In this document: piece after piece, positions 8,230 through 16,313 of the stretch
How the letters are laid out: each line of letters starts with the position of its first letter
Numbering within the stretch: the stretch's first letter is position 1
Source of the DNA: Roseobacter weihaiensis
GTDB taxonomy: Bacteria > Pseudomonadota > Alphaproteobacteria > Rhodobacterales > Rhodobacteraceae
Direction: 5' to 3'
Assembly: GCF_020622345.1 (NCBI RefSeq)
Contig: NZ_JACNMO010000016.1
Span: 1 to 64,000, forward strand
Length of the DNA stretch: 64,000 nucleotides
Translations under genes and position numbers: made by a program
Notes under the pieces: model-generated
Seen by the model: only the letters and a program-made list of their open reading frames with translations
Told to the model about the DNA's origin: nothing
Database searches by the model: none

Positions 8230-9123
8230 ATGACCATCAAAATCGGCAATGCGCCCTGTTCATGGGGGGTCGAGTTCGCGGATGATCCGCGCAACCCCGG
8301 CTGGCGCGAGGTGCTGCGCGAAAACGCGGCGGCGGGCTACAAGGGGATCGAACTGGGCCCCGTGGGCTTCATGCCGGAGGACCCGGTTGTCCTGGCGGAG
8401 GCACTGGCGGCGCATGATCTGACGCTGATCGGCGGCGTGGTGTTTCGACCCTTCCATGATCCGGATGCCTGGGCCGAGGTTGAGCACGCCGCCCGGCGGA
8501 CCTGCACCGCGCTCAAGGCACATGGGGCGCAGCATCTCGTTCTGATCGATTCCATCTCGCCGCGCCGCGCGGGGACAGCGGGCCGGGCCGAAGCGGCGGA
8601 GCAGATGGACAAGGCGGAATGGGTCGCGTTTCGCGACCGGATCGCGCAGGTCGCCCGGATCGGTACCGAAGAGTACGGGCTGAGCGTGGGCATTCATGCC
8701 CACGCGGCAGGCTTCATGGATTTTGAACCCGAGCTGGAGCGCCTGCTGGACGAGGTGGACGAGAGCATTCTCAAGATCTGCTTTGACACCGGCCACCATT
8801 CCTATGCGGGCTTTGACCCCGTGGCCTTTATGGAGCGGCACATCGACCGGATCAGCTACATGCACTTCAAGGATATCGACCCGGGGGTCAAAGCCGATGT
8901 GATCGCGAAAAACGCAGGCTTCTACGATGCCTGCGGGCAGGGGATCTTTTGCACGCTCGGGGAGGGTGACGTGGATTTTTCACGCGTGCGGCAGATCCTG
9001 CTGGACAGCGGCTTCGAGGGCTGGTGCACGGTTGAACAGGACTGCGACCCAACTTTGCCGGACACGGATGCGCTGCGCGATGCCAAGGCCAACCGCGCCT
9101 ATCTGCAGTCCATCGGATTTTAG
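8230..9123 (+). CDS. iolE: Inosose dehydratase (myo-inosose-2 dehydratase)
   Basis: 297 residues of the xylose-isomerase-like TIM-barrel family. It removes water from 2-keto-myo-inositol to give trihydroxycyclohexanedione. The start MTIKIGNAPCSWGVEF is diagnostic, since the NAPCSWGV string is typical of IolE. Metal-binding blocks include CFDTGHHSYAGFDP, MHFKDID and WCTVEQDCDP. A GAGGGAGGA purine run lies close upstream of the ATG at 8230. It sits between two oxidoreductase genes with short gaps. Confidence 0.88.
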   Translation: MTIKIGNAPCSWGVEFADDPRNPGWREVLRENAAAGYKGIELGPVGFMPEDPVVLAEALAAHDLTLIGGVVFRPFHDPDAWAEVEHAARRTCTALKAHGAQHLVLIDSISPRRAGTAGRAEAAEQMDKAEWVAFRDRIAQVARIGTEEYGLSVGIHAHAAGFMDFEPELERLLDEVDESILKICFDTGHHSYAGFDPVAFMERHIDRISYMHFKDIDPGVKADVIAKNAGFYDACGQGIFCTLGEGDVDFSRVRQILLDSGFEGWCTVEQDCDPTLPDTDALRDAKANRAYLQSIGF

Positions 9124-9133
9124 GGAGCGGACG

Positions 9134-10267
9134 ATGAAGAAACTGAACTGGGGTATGATTGGTGGCGGTGAAGGCAGCCAGATCGGCCCGGCACATCGTC
9201 TGGGCGCGCAGGCGGATGGGAACTTCACGCTGGCGGCGGGCGCGCTCGACGTTGATGCGGAGAGAGGTAGCGCCTATGCGCAAAGCCTTGGTGTTGCCCC
9301 TGACCGGGCTTACGCGGACTGGCAGGAGATGCTTGCCGGGGAAGCCGCGCGCCGGGACCGTGTCGATCTGGTGACCGTGGCCACGCCCAATTCCACCCAT
9401 TTCGAGATCACCAAGGCCTTCCTCGAAGCAGGCTTTAACGTGCTGTGCGAAAAACCCATGACCCTGACTGTGGAGGAGGGCGAAGAGATCGTGCGCGTGG
9501 CCCGCGCCAGCGGCAAAATCTGTGCGGTGAACTACTGCTATTCGGCCTATCCGATGGTGCGCGAGATGCGCCAGATGGTGGCCACCGGCCAGCTCGGCAA
9601 GGTCCGCCTGATCGTGACCAATTTTAGCCATGGCCATCACGGCGATGCAACCGATGCGGACAATCCGCGGGTGCGGTGGCGTTATGATCCGGCGATGGCG
9701 GGCGTGTCCGGCCAGTTCGCCGATTGCGGCATCCATGCGTTGCATATGGCCAGTTTTATCGCGGGCGATGACGTCAGCACCCTGTCGGCTGACTTCGCCT
9801 CAACCATTCCCAGCCGGGTGCTGGAGGACGACGCGATGGTGAATTTCCGCATGGCGGGCGGCGCGGTTGGGCGGCTCTGGTCGTCCTCCGTCGCGATCGG
9901 TCGGCAGCACGGCTTTGATATTCAGGTCTTTGGCGAAACGGGCGGGCTGCGGTGGGCCTCCGAGCAGCCCAATCAGGTCTATTACACCCCGGTCGGTGGG
10001 CGCACGCAGATCATGGAAAAAGGCGAAGCGGGCCTGTCTGACGAGGCCGGGCGCCTCAGCCGTGTGGCCATTGCGCATCCCGAAGGCTTTCCCCTGGCGG
10101 TGGCCAATATCTATGTCGATCTGGCGGCGGCGATTCGCGGTGAGGCGCGCGACAGTCTGCCCCTTGCCGAGGATGGGCTGCGGTCCATGGCGGCGGTCTA
10201 TGCCGCAGTTGCTTCTGCGAAGGAACACGGGGCCTGGGTCGATGCCAGGCCACCGATGTTTCGCTAG
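9134..10267 (+). CDS. Gfo/Idh/MocA-family oxidoreductase, second copy in the plus operon
   Basis: 377 residues. The ATG at 9134 follows TAGGGAGCGG and gives MKKLNWGMIGGGEGSQIGPA, an N-terminal Rossmann motif with an insertion (GGGEGSQIG) typical of a subgroup seen in inositol clusters. LCEKPMT is the catalytic block. DCGIHALHMASF holds the conserved Asp/His region. It is the third such enzyme in the window and probably handles a different isomer or keto-intermediate from IolG. It converges on the LacI gene, the two stops overlapping by 4 bases. Confidence 0.75.
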   Translation: MKKLNWGMIGGGEGSQIGPAHRLGAQADGNFTLAAGALDVDAERGSAYAQSLGVAPDRAYADWQEMLAGEAARRDRVDLVTVATPNSTHFEITKAFLEAGFNVLCEKPMTLTVEEGEEIVRVARASGKICAVNYCYSAYPMVREMRQMVATGQLGKVRLIVTNFSHGHHGDATDADNPRVRWRYDPAMAGVSGQFADCGIHALHMASFIAGDDVSTLSADFASTIPSRVLEDDAMVNFRMAGGAVGRLWSSSVAIGRQHGFDIQVFGETGGLRWASEQPNQVYYTPVGGRTQIMEKGEAGLSDEAGRLSRVAIAHPEGFPLAVANIYVDLAAAIRGEARDSLPLAEDGLRSMAAVYAAVASAKEHGAWVDARPPMFR

Positions 10268-11262
10268 GGCAGGGGGCGCAACGTGCCGCGTTCGACAATC
10301 TCACAGGCGTAGAGCCGTGCTTCGGGCTGGCGATCCGGATCATCCAGCATCGCCATTACAAGCTCAATGGAGCTGTCGATGATCCGCCGGATGGGCTGGC
10401 GGATCGTGGTCAGGTTGATGTTGGGCCAGCGTGACATGTCCATGTCGTTCAGCCCGATGATCCCGATGTCCTCTGGCACATTCAGGCCCCTATCCTGAAT
10501 GGCGCTCAGCGCGCCGACAGACAGTACGTCATCGCCGCAAAAATAGGCCTCCGCCGGGGTCCGGTCCAGCAAGGCGAGCATCTCCGCCCGTCCGGCATCA
10601 AAGGAATAGGCGGTCGCAAAGCTCCGGGTGGCGGTCACATCCGGCACCGCGTCCACCACCTCGGAAAATCCCCGGTGGCGGTCGATGGTCGAGGTGGCCT
10701 CCGCCGGGCCGCCCAGAAAGGCGATCCGCCGGTAGCCCCGCGCAATCAGCGTGCGCGCGGCCATGCGTCCGCATTCGATGTTATCGATGCCGACCACATG
10801 CACCTTGGGTGCGCTGGCAAAGCGGCCAAAGGAATGCACGACAGGGATCCGCGCGTCCTGAAACGCCAGCGAAAACTCAGGCGCCAGCGTGGACGAAGCC
10901 ACGACGACCCCGTCCACGGAATACTGTCGCAACAGGCGCAGCGAATGCGCCGGGTCGGTTTCGTCCGTCAGGTTTACCAACAGCGGGCGCAGGCCCTTGT
11001 CTTGCAGGCTGCGGGTGAAGAGATCAAAGACTTCCAGAAAAACCGGATTGTGAAAGTTGTTGGAAATCAGCCCGATCAGCTTGGTCCGCCCGGTGGTCAG
11101 CGATGAGGCGAGCGCGTTGGGGCTGTAACCCAGCTCATCGGCGGCTTTTTCAACCTTGCGACGGGTCTTGACCGATACCGATGCGCCCGCCGTAAAGGTG
11201 CGCGAAACGGCAGAGCGGGACACCCCCGCCCGTGCGGCGACCTCTTTCAGCGTAACAGTCAT
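10264..11262 (-). CDS. LacI/GalR-family repressor, probable inositol regulon regulator
   Basis: 332 residues. The N-terminal helix-turn-helix reads TLKEVAARAGVSRSAVSRTF (residues 4-23), then the hinge-helix region SPNALASSLTTGRT, then a periplasmic-binding-protein-like effector domain. It is transcribed divergently from the ABC transporter operon, and the operator palindrome lies 54 bases upstream of its start. Since the same palindrome is in front of iolD and the plus-strand oxidoreductase, it probably represses all three units and itself, with inositol or an early catabolite as inducer. The inducer is inferred. Confidence 0.85.
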   Translation of the reverse strand: MTVTLKEVAARAGVSRSAVSRTFTAGASVSVKTRRKVEKAADELGYSPNALASSLTTGRTKLIGLISNNFHNPVFLEVFDLFTRSLQDKGLRPLLVNLTDETDPAHSLRLLRQYSVDGVVVASSTLAPEFSLAFQDARIPVVHSFGRFASAPKVHVVGIDNIECGRMAARTLIARGYRRIAFLGGPAEATSTIDRHRGFSEVVDAVPDVTATRSFATAYSFDAGRAEMLALLDRTPAEAYFCGDDVLSVGALSAIQDRGLNVPEDIGIIGLNDMDMSRWPNINLTTIRQPIRRIIDSSIELVMAMLDDPDRQPEARLYACEIVERGTLRPLP

Positions 11263-11315
11263 TTCAGCAGCTCACGTTGACAACTTCGTCCCAGATGACC
11301 ACACCGGCTGATTTG

Positions 11316-11331
11316 TTGCAACCGGTTGCAA
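11316..11331. promoter_or_regulatory. Second palindromic operator, identical to the one at 7071
   Basis: The 16 bases TTGCAACCGGTTGCAA occur again here, between the LacI-type gene and the ABC-transporter operon. An exact repeat of a 16-bp palindrome at two divergent promoter regions in one cluster is strong evidence for a shared repressor site. Confidence 0.85.
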
Positions 11332-11417
11332 TGTGAATCGACCTGTGCTTAGCTTTCCCGCAGAAGGCGTGCAAGCGACCTTTTCAAAGGCTGTCAAAGT
11401 CAATTCTGGGAGGAACA

Positions 11418-12344
11418 ATGAGACATCTGCTAAAATCAACTCTTGCGGCGGCGGCGCTGGCTGTTGCCACACCTGCGCTCGCCACGGATATCATCGTGGT
11501 CAGCCACGGACAGGCGAGCGATCCGTTCTGGTCGGTTGTCAAGAACGGCGTGGAAAAGGCGGCGGAAGATACCGGCGCGAACGTTGAATACCGCGCGCCT
11601 GAAACCTTCGACATGGTCGCGATGAGCCAGCTCATTGATGCGGCCGTGAACCAGGAGCCGGACGGTATTGTGGTCTCGATCCCGGATGCGGACGCGCTTG
11701 GCCCGTCCATTGAAAAAGCGGTTGCCGCGGGCATTCCGGTGATCTCGATGAACTCCGGTTCTGATGTGTCGAAAGGTCTTGGTGCATTGCTGCATGTGGG
11801 TCAGGAAGAGTTTGACGCGGGAAAGGCGGCAGGCGAAATGATGGCACAGATGGGCGGCACCAACGCGCTGTGCGTCAACCACGAGGTGGGCAACGTCTCG
11901 CTGGATGACCGCTGCGCGGGTTTTGCCGAAGGCTTTGGCGGTGAAGTCACCGTCCTGCCGACAACCAACGATCCCGCCGAGATCGAAGCCAAGGTGAAAG
12001 CCTCGCTCGATTCCAACGAAGAGATTGACACGGTGATGGCGCTTGGCGCGTCGCTCGCAGGTGAGCCGGCGGTTGCCGCGGTCAAGGCCGTGGGTGGCGA
12101 AGGCAGCATCAATATCGGCTCTTTCGATCTGTCTGCCGGTTTCCTTGAAGCCATCAAGGCGGGCGACGCGGCCTTCGCCATCGACCAGCAGCAGTATCTG
12201 CAAGGCTACCTGCCGGTCGCCTTTCTCGCGCTGCATGCGCAATACGGCCTTGTGCCGGGCGGCAACGTGCCTTCGGGTCCAAACCTGATCACGGCTGACA
12301 AAGCCGGTCAAGTGGTTGAGCTGTCCGCACAGGGCATTCGCTAG
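11418..12344 (+). CDS. ibpA: Periplasmic sugar (inositol) ABC-transporter binding protein
   Basis: 308 residues with a Sec signal peptide (MRHLLKSTLAAAALAVATPALA, cleavage near residue 22-23). The mature part belongs to the ribose/galactose-type periplasmic-binding family: IIVVSHGQASDPFWSVVKNG at the start, DGIVVSIPDAD, and a hinge strand GSFDLSAGFLEAI. SD GGGAGGAAC precedes the ATG. First gene of the transporter operon behind the operator at 11316. In Caulobacter the inositol transporter is IbpA-IatA-IatP and this set matches in order and context; the gene name is used by analogy. Confidence 0.8.
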   Translation: MRHLLKSTLAAAALAVATPALATDIIVVSHGQASDPFWSVVKNGVEKAAEDTGANVEYRAPETFDMVAMSQLIDAAVNQEPDGIVVSIPDADALGPSIEKAVAAGIPVISMNSGSDVSKGLGALLHVGQEEFDAGKAAGEMMAQMGGTNALCVNHEVGNVSLDDRCAGFAEGFGGEVTVLPTTNDPAEIEAKVKASLDSNEEIDTVMALGASLAGEPAVAAVKAVGGEGSINIGSFDLSAGFLEAIKAGDAAFAIDQQQYLQGYLPVAFLALHAQYGLVPGGNVPSGPNLITADKAGQVVELSAQGIR

Positions 12345-12353
12345 CCACACCTC

Positions 12354-12383
12354 AAGCGGGGCATCTCGGTGCCCCGCTTTTTT
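12354..12383 (+). terminator. Stem-loop with U-tract between binding protein and permease
   Basis: AAGCGGGGCA (12354-12363) pairs perfectly with TGCCCCGCTT (12370-12379) around a 6-base loop, followed by six T residues (12378-12383). This has the form of an intrinsic terminator. Because the permease follows at once on the same strand, it probably acts as a partial terminator or 3'-end stabiliser that keeps the binding protein in excess. Confidence 0.8.
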
Positions 12384-12404
12384 CATTTTTCGGGAGGGGG
12401 GAAA

Positions 12405-13505
12405 ATGCCCACAGATGTCGCCATCGACGAGCGCATAAAGGAGGAGTCCTTTTTCTCGCGCATGATGAAACGACCGGAACTGGGGGCTATTGCGGGCGTC
12501 ATTCTGGTCACCGTGTTTTTCCTCGTCACCGCCGATCCGGCGATGTTCACGCTCGCGGGCTTCATGAACTTCATGTCGCCTGCGGCCCAGTTGGGCATTC
12601 TGGCCATCGGGGCGGCGCTGTTGATGGTGGGGGGCGAGTTCGACCTTTCGGTGGGCTCGATGGTGGCCTTTACCGGGCTTTTCTTTGGCGCCTGTGTCGT
12701 CACCTTTGGTTTGCCGCTGGCAATCGCCATCCCGGCCACGCTGGTCTTTGCCGCCTGTGTCGGTGCCTTTAACGGGCAGATCGTGCTGGCCACCGGGCTG
12801 CCATCCTTCATTGTGACGCTGGCCTTCCTGTTCATCCTGCGCGGCCTGTCGCTTGTGGGCCTGAAATGGGCGACGGATGGCTCCACCCAGTTGCGCGGTG
12901 TGCGCGATGCGGTCGAGGGCGACTGGCTTGCGCCGATCTTTTCGGGTGAGGCTTTCCCGGCCCTTTTTACACGCATGGCAGAGGCGGGCATGATCGATAC
13001 CTTTCGCAACGGTACGCCCAAGGTGCAGGGTATCCCCGTCGAGATCCTGTGGTTCATTGTCATCGCGCTGCTGGCCACCTACGTGCTGCAAAGAACGCCG
13101 TTCGGGAACTGGATCTTTGCCTCCGGCGGTGATGCCAATGCGGCGTCCAATTCCGGTGTGCCGGTGCGGCGGGTCAAGCTGATCCTCTTTATGGTCACGG
13201 CGTGCTGTGCAGCCCTGGTGGCGATCATCACCGTGCTCGACAGCGGGTCGACCGACGCGCGGCGCGGGTTCCAAAAGGAATTCGAGGCGATCATCGCGGC
13301 GGTCATCGGGGGCTGCTTGCTGACGGGCGGCTACGGGTCGGCCATCGGGGCGTTTTTCGGCGCGATCATCTTCGGCATGGTGCTCATCGGCCTGACCTAC
13401 ACAAACATCGACCAGGACTGGTATCTGGTCTTTCTGGGGGGCATGCTGCTGATCGCGGTACTCTTCAACAACATGATCCGCAAACGTGTGACGGGGGAGC
13501 GCTGA
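12405..13505 (+). CDS. iatP: Sugar (inositol) ABC-transporter permease
   Basis: 366 residues, BPD_transp_2 (RbsC-like) family. The ATG at 12405 is chosen because GGGAGGGGGG lies just upstream and the earlier start would sit in the terminator stem. About eight to ten hydrophobic helices follow the cytoplasmic N-terminus (e.g. ELGAIAGVILVTVFFLV). The conserved GGEFDLSVGSM segment and the EFEAIIAAVIGGCLLTGGYG loop are hallmarks of sugar permeases of this class. The stop is one base before the ATPase gene start. Confidence 0.83.
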   Translation: MPTDVAIDERIKEESFFSRMMKRPELGAIAGVILVTVFFLVTADPAMFTLAGFMNFMSPAAQLGILAIGAALLMVGGEFDLSVGSMVAFTGLFFGACVVTFGLPLAIAIPATLVFAACVGAFNGQIVLATGLPSFIVTLAFLFILRGLSLVGLKWATDGSTQLRGVRDAVEGDWLAPIFSGEAFPALFTRMAEAGMIDTFRNGTPKVQGIPVEILWFIVIALLATYVLQRTPFGNWIFASGGDANAASNSGVPVRRVKLILFMVTACCAALVAIITVLDSGSTDARRGFQKEFEAIIAAVIGGCLLTGGYGSAIGAFFGAIIFGMVLIGLTYTNIDQDWYLVFLGGMLLIAVLFNNMIRKRVTGER

Positions 13506-13506
13506 G

Positions 13507-14301
13507 ATGAACAGCCGCTCGGAACACGCACCCATCGTCCATATGGATCAGATCGAAAAACACTTCGGCAATGTGATTGCACTTGCCGGGGTCTCCTTCG
13601 ATATCTCCGCCGGGGAATGCCATTGCCTGCTGGGCGACAACGGCGCGGGCAAATCGACCTTCATCAAGACCATGTCCGGGGTGCATCGGCCCACCAAGGG
13701 CAAGATCATGTTCGAAGGGCGCGAGATGAATTTCGGCAGCCCGCGCGATTCGATGGAAGCGGGCATCGCCACGGTCTATCAGGACCTTGCGATGATCCCG
13801 CTGATGTCGGTCACGCGCAACTTCTTCATGGGGCGCGAGCCGACCAAGGGGTCGGGCCCGTTCAAGCGGTTCGATACGGCCACAGCCAACGAGATCACCA
13901 TGGAAGAGATGCGCAAGATGGGCATCAATCTGCGCGCGCCGGATCAGGCGGTGGGTACGCTGTCGGGGGGCGAACGTCAGACGGTGGCCATCGCGCGGGC
14001 GGTCTACTTCGGGGCCAAGGTGTTGATCCTGGATGAGCCGACATCGGCCCTGGGTGTCCGTCAGACCTCCAACGTGCTGGCGACCATCGACCGGGTGCGC
14101 AAGGACGGGATCGGTGTGGTCTTCATCACCCACAACGTGCGCCATGCCATGGCGGTGGGCGACCGCTTTACCGTGCTCAATCGCGGCAAGACGCTGGGCA
14201 CGGCACAGCGCGGCCAGATCACGCCCGACGAGCTGCAGGACCTTATGGCGGGGGGTCAGGAGCTGGCAGCGCTGGAAGGATCGCTCGGCGGGACCGTATG
14301 A
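13507..14301 (+). CDS. iatA: Sugar (inositol) ABC-transporter ATPase, single-domain
   Basis: 264 residues with one nucleotide-binding domain, unlike the usual duplicated RbsA/MglA type. Walker A is GDNGAGKST, signature LSGGERQ, Walker B VLILDEPTS, and the switch His lies in FITHNV. Single-domain ATPases of this form occur with fructose (FrcA) and other importers in alphaproteobacteria. It overlaps the following iolB start by 4 bases. Substrate by context. Confidence 0.83.
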   Translation: MNSRSEHAPIVHMDQIEKHFGNVIALAGVSFDISAGECHCLLGDNGAGKSTFIKTMSGVHRPTKGKIMFEGREMNFGSPRDSMEAGIATVYQDLAMIPLMSVTRNFFMGREPTKGSGPFKRFDTATANEITMEEMRKMGINLRAPDQAVGTLSGGERQTVAIARAVYFGAKVLILDEPTSALGVRQTSNVLATIDRVRKDGIGVVFITHNVRHAMAVGDRFTVLNRGKTLGTAQRGQITPDELQDLMAGGQELAALEGSLGGTV

Positions 14302-15107
14302 GCGACCTGCTGCACAACCCAATGGCCCGGTCCGGTAAGGTGCATGACATCACGCCGGAGCGGGCAGGCTGGGGCTATGTCGGCTTTGGCCTTTATCATC
14401 TCTCCGAGGGGGAGAGTGCAGCAGAGAGGACGGGCGACCGCGAGGCCATTCTGGTGCTCGTGGAAGGCAAGGCCCGCCTCTCTGCGGCAGGCAAGGATTT
14501 CGGCGAGATGGGCGAGCGCATGTCCGTCTTTGAGCGGACACCGCCCCATTGTCTCTATGTGCCGGGTCAAAGCGACTGGCGGGCGGAGGCCAGGACGGAT
14601 TGCGTGCTTGCCGTCTGTACGGCACCGGCGATTGCGGAGTATCCTGTGCAAAGACTGGGCCCGGATGGCATCGAACTGACCCCGCGTGGCAAGGGCCAGA
14701 ACACCCGCTACATCAATAACATCGCCATGGAGGGGCGCGATGTTGCCTCAAGCCTCTTGGTGACGGAGGTGTTCACGCCCTCGGGCAACTGGTCCTCCTA
14801 TCCCAGCCACCGCCATGACGAGGATGACTATCCCCGCATGACCTACCTGGAAGAGACCTACTACCACCGGCTCAACCCCGCGCAGGGCTTTGGCGTGCAA
14901 CGGGTCTATACCGACGACGGCAGTCTGGATGAGACCATGGCGGTCAAGGACGGTGATGTGGTCTGTGTGCCGCGCGGCCATCACCCCTGCGGCGCGCCCT
15001 ACGGCTATGACATGTATTACCTCAACGTGATGGCGGGACCCCTGCGCAAATGGCGGTTCGAAAACGATCCCGATCACGACTGGATCGCACAACGGGACGC
15101 GGACTGA
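14298..15107 (+). CDS. iolB: 5-deoxy-glucuronate isomerase
   Basis: 269 residues, close to the canonical IolB length and motifs: SGNWSSYPSHRHDEDDYP, LEETYYHRLNP, GFGVQRVYTDD, VPRGHHPCGAP and YYLNVMAGPLRKW. The His-x-His, Glu and His ligands of the cupin metal site are all present. It is coupled to the transporter ATPase by a 4-base overlap (ATGA). It makes 5-dehydro-2-deoxy-gluconate for IolC. The presence of a second, diverged copy at 3273-4115 is notable. Confidence 0.88.
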   Translation: MSDLLHNPMARSGKVHDITPERAGWGYVGFGLYHLSEGESAAERTGDREAILVLVEGKARLSAAGKDFGEMGERMSVFERTPPHCLYVPGQSDWRAEARTDCVLAVCTAPAIAEYPVQRLGPDGIELTPRGKGQNTRYINNIAMEGRDVASSLLVTEVFTPSGNWSSYPSHRHDEDDYPRMTYLEETYYHRLNPAQGFGVQRVYTDDGSLDETMAVKDGDVVCVPRGHHPCGAPYGYDMYYLNVMAGPLRKWRFENDPDHDWIAQRDAD

Positions 15108-15132
15108 ACCGGTCCCTCAAGAGGAGGCTGCA

Positions 15133-16302
15133 ATGACTGAAATGTCTGATGGGTTTTACCACGCTGACGCCTGCGATCTGGCGGATTTTGCGCAACAGGT
15201 GTTGCAGCCCTTACAGAGCGGTATGGTGCCACAGGCCTCGGACGTGCAAGGCAACGTGCCGATCTACGATATGGACGCCTTGCGCGCGGCGCTCGACAGG
15301 CCTGAGGCGCGCCGCCGCCTGATGGCGGAATGGGCGCGGGTGCTCAAGGACGGAGCCGGGGTGTTGGTGCTGCGGCGCGCCTATGCCGACACCAGCGTCC
15401 TCGACGCGGCAACGGCGATCTACGATCAGATCATTGCGCGGGAAAAGGCCGCGCAGGGCACGGCTGCGGATCATTTTGCCGCCGGCAGCAACGACCGCAT
15501 CTGGAATGCGCTGCAAAAGCTCTGTGAGGTGGACCCTGAGACCTTCGTGCGTTACTTTGCCAACCCGGTGATTGACGCGGCCTGCGCGGCCTGGCTGGGG
15601 CCGAACTACCAGATGACCGCACAGGTCAACGTGGTGCATCCGGGCGGGGCTGCGCAACAGGCGCATCGCGACTACCATCTGGGCTTTCAGACTGCCGAGG
15701 TCAGCGCTGAGTACCCGGCCCACGTGCATGATCTGTCGCCGCTGATGACCCTGCAGGGCGGGATTGCCCATGGCGACACGCCGGTTGAGAGCGGGCCGAC
15801 CAAGCTGCTGCCGTTCTCGCAGCGCTACCGCCCCGGTTATGCCGCGTGGCGCCGCAAGGATTTCCGGGCCTTTTTCGAAGATCACTACGTGCAGCTGCCG
15901 TTGCAAAAAGGCGATGCGCTGTTCTTCAACCCGGCGCTGTTTCATGCCGCGGGCGCGAACAGCAGCGAGGGTATTCACCGCATGGTCAATCTCTTGCAGG
16001 TGTCCTCGGCCTTTGGCCGTGCGATGGAAACAATTGACCGGGTGAAGATGTGCACCCTTGTCTTTGCGCCGATGAAACGTCTGGTGGCCACGGCACAGCT
16101 TGGCGGCGCCGCGTTTGACGCTGCTCTGGCGGCGACGGCGGAGGGGTATTCCTTTCCAACCAACCTCGACAGGGATCCACCTGCTGGGGGGCTTGCGCCA
16201 CAAAGCCAGAAAGCCCTGCTGAAAGAGGCGGTCCTGGGGGATTGGGACGGTGGGCATTTGCGGGCCCGTCTGGAAGATCAGGAAGTGCGCAGGCACGTCT
16301 GA
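15133..16302 (+). CDS. Phytanoyl-CoA dioxygenase (PhyH)-family Fe(II)/2-oxoglutarate oxygenase
   Basis: 389 residues. An AGGAGG at 15122-15127 precedes the ATG. The iron triad can be read as His178 and Asp180 in QQAHRDYHLGF and His271 in ALFHAAGANSS, with Arg283 (GIHRMVNL) as the 2-oxoglutarate ligand. The protein is soluble with no signal peptide. It is the last gene of the transporter-iolB operon, 25 bases after iolB. The substrate is unknown; its placement suggests oxidation or O-demethylation of an inositol derivative, which is inference only. Confidence 0.75.
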   Translation: MTEMSDGFYHADACDLADFAQQVLQPLQSGMVPQASDVQGNVPIYDMDALRAALDRPEARRRLMAEWARVLKDGAGVLVLRRAYADTSVLDAATAIYDQIIAREKAAQGTAADHFAAGSNDRIWNALQKLCEVDPETFVRYFANPVIDAACAAWLGPNYQMTAQVNVVHPGGAAQQAHRDYHLGFQTAEVSAEYPAHVHDLSPLMTLQGGIAHGDTPVESGPTKLLPFSQRYRPGYAAWRRKDFRAFFEDHYVQLPLQKGDALFFNPALFHAAGANSSEGIHRMVNLLQVSSAFGRAMETIDRVKMCTLVFAPMKRLVATAQLGGAAFDAALAATAEGYSFPTNLDRDPPAGGLAPQSQKALLKEAVLGDWDGGHLRARLEDQEVRRHV

Positions 16303-16313
16303 AGCACCTGCCC

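Noticed and set aside
11436-13535. A 699-codon minus-strand frame across the ABC-transporter genes
   Set aside because: Antisense to two well-supported genes, with biased, motif-free sequence.
13465-14322. A 285-codon minus-strand frame opposite the transporter ATPase gene
   Set aside because: Shadow of the ATPase gene, which has intact Walker A, Walker B and signature motifs.
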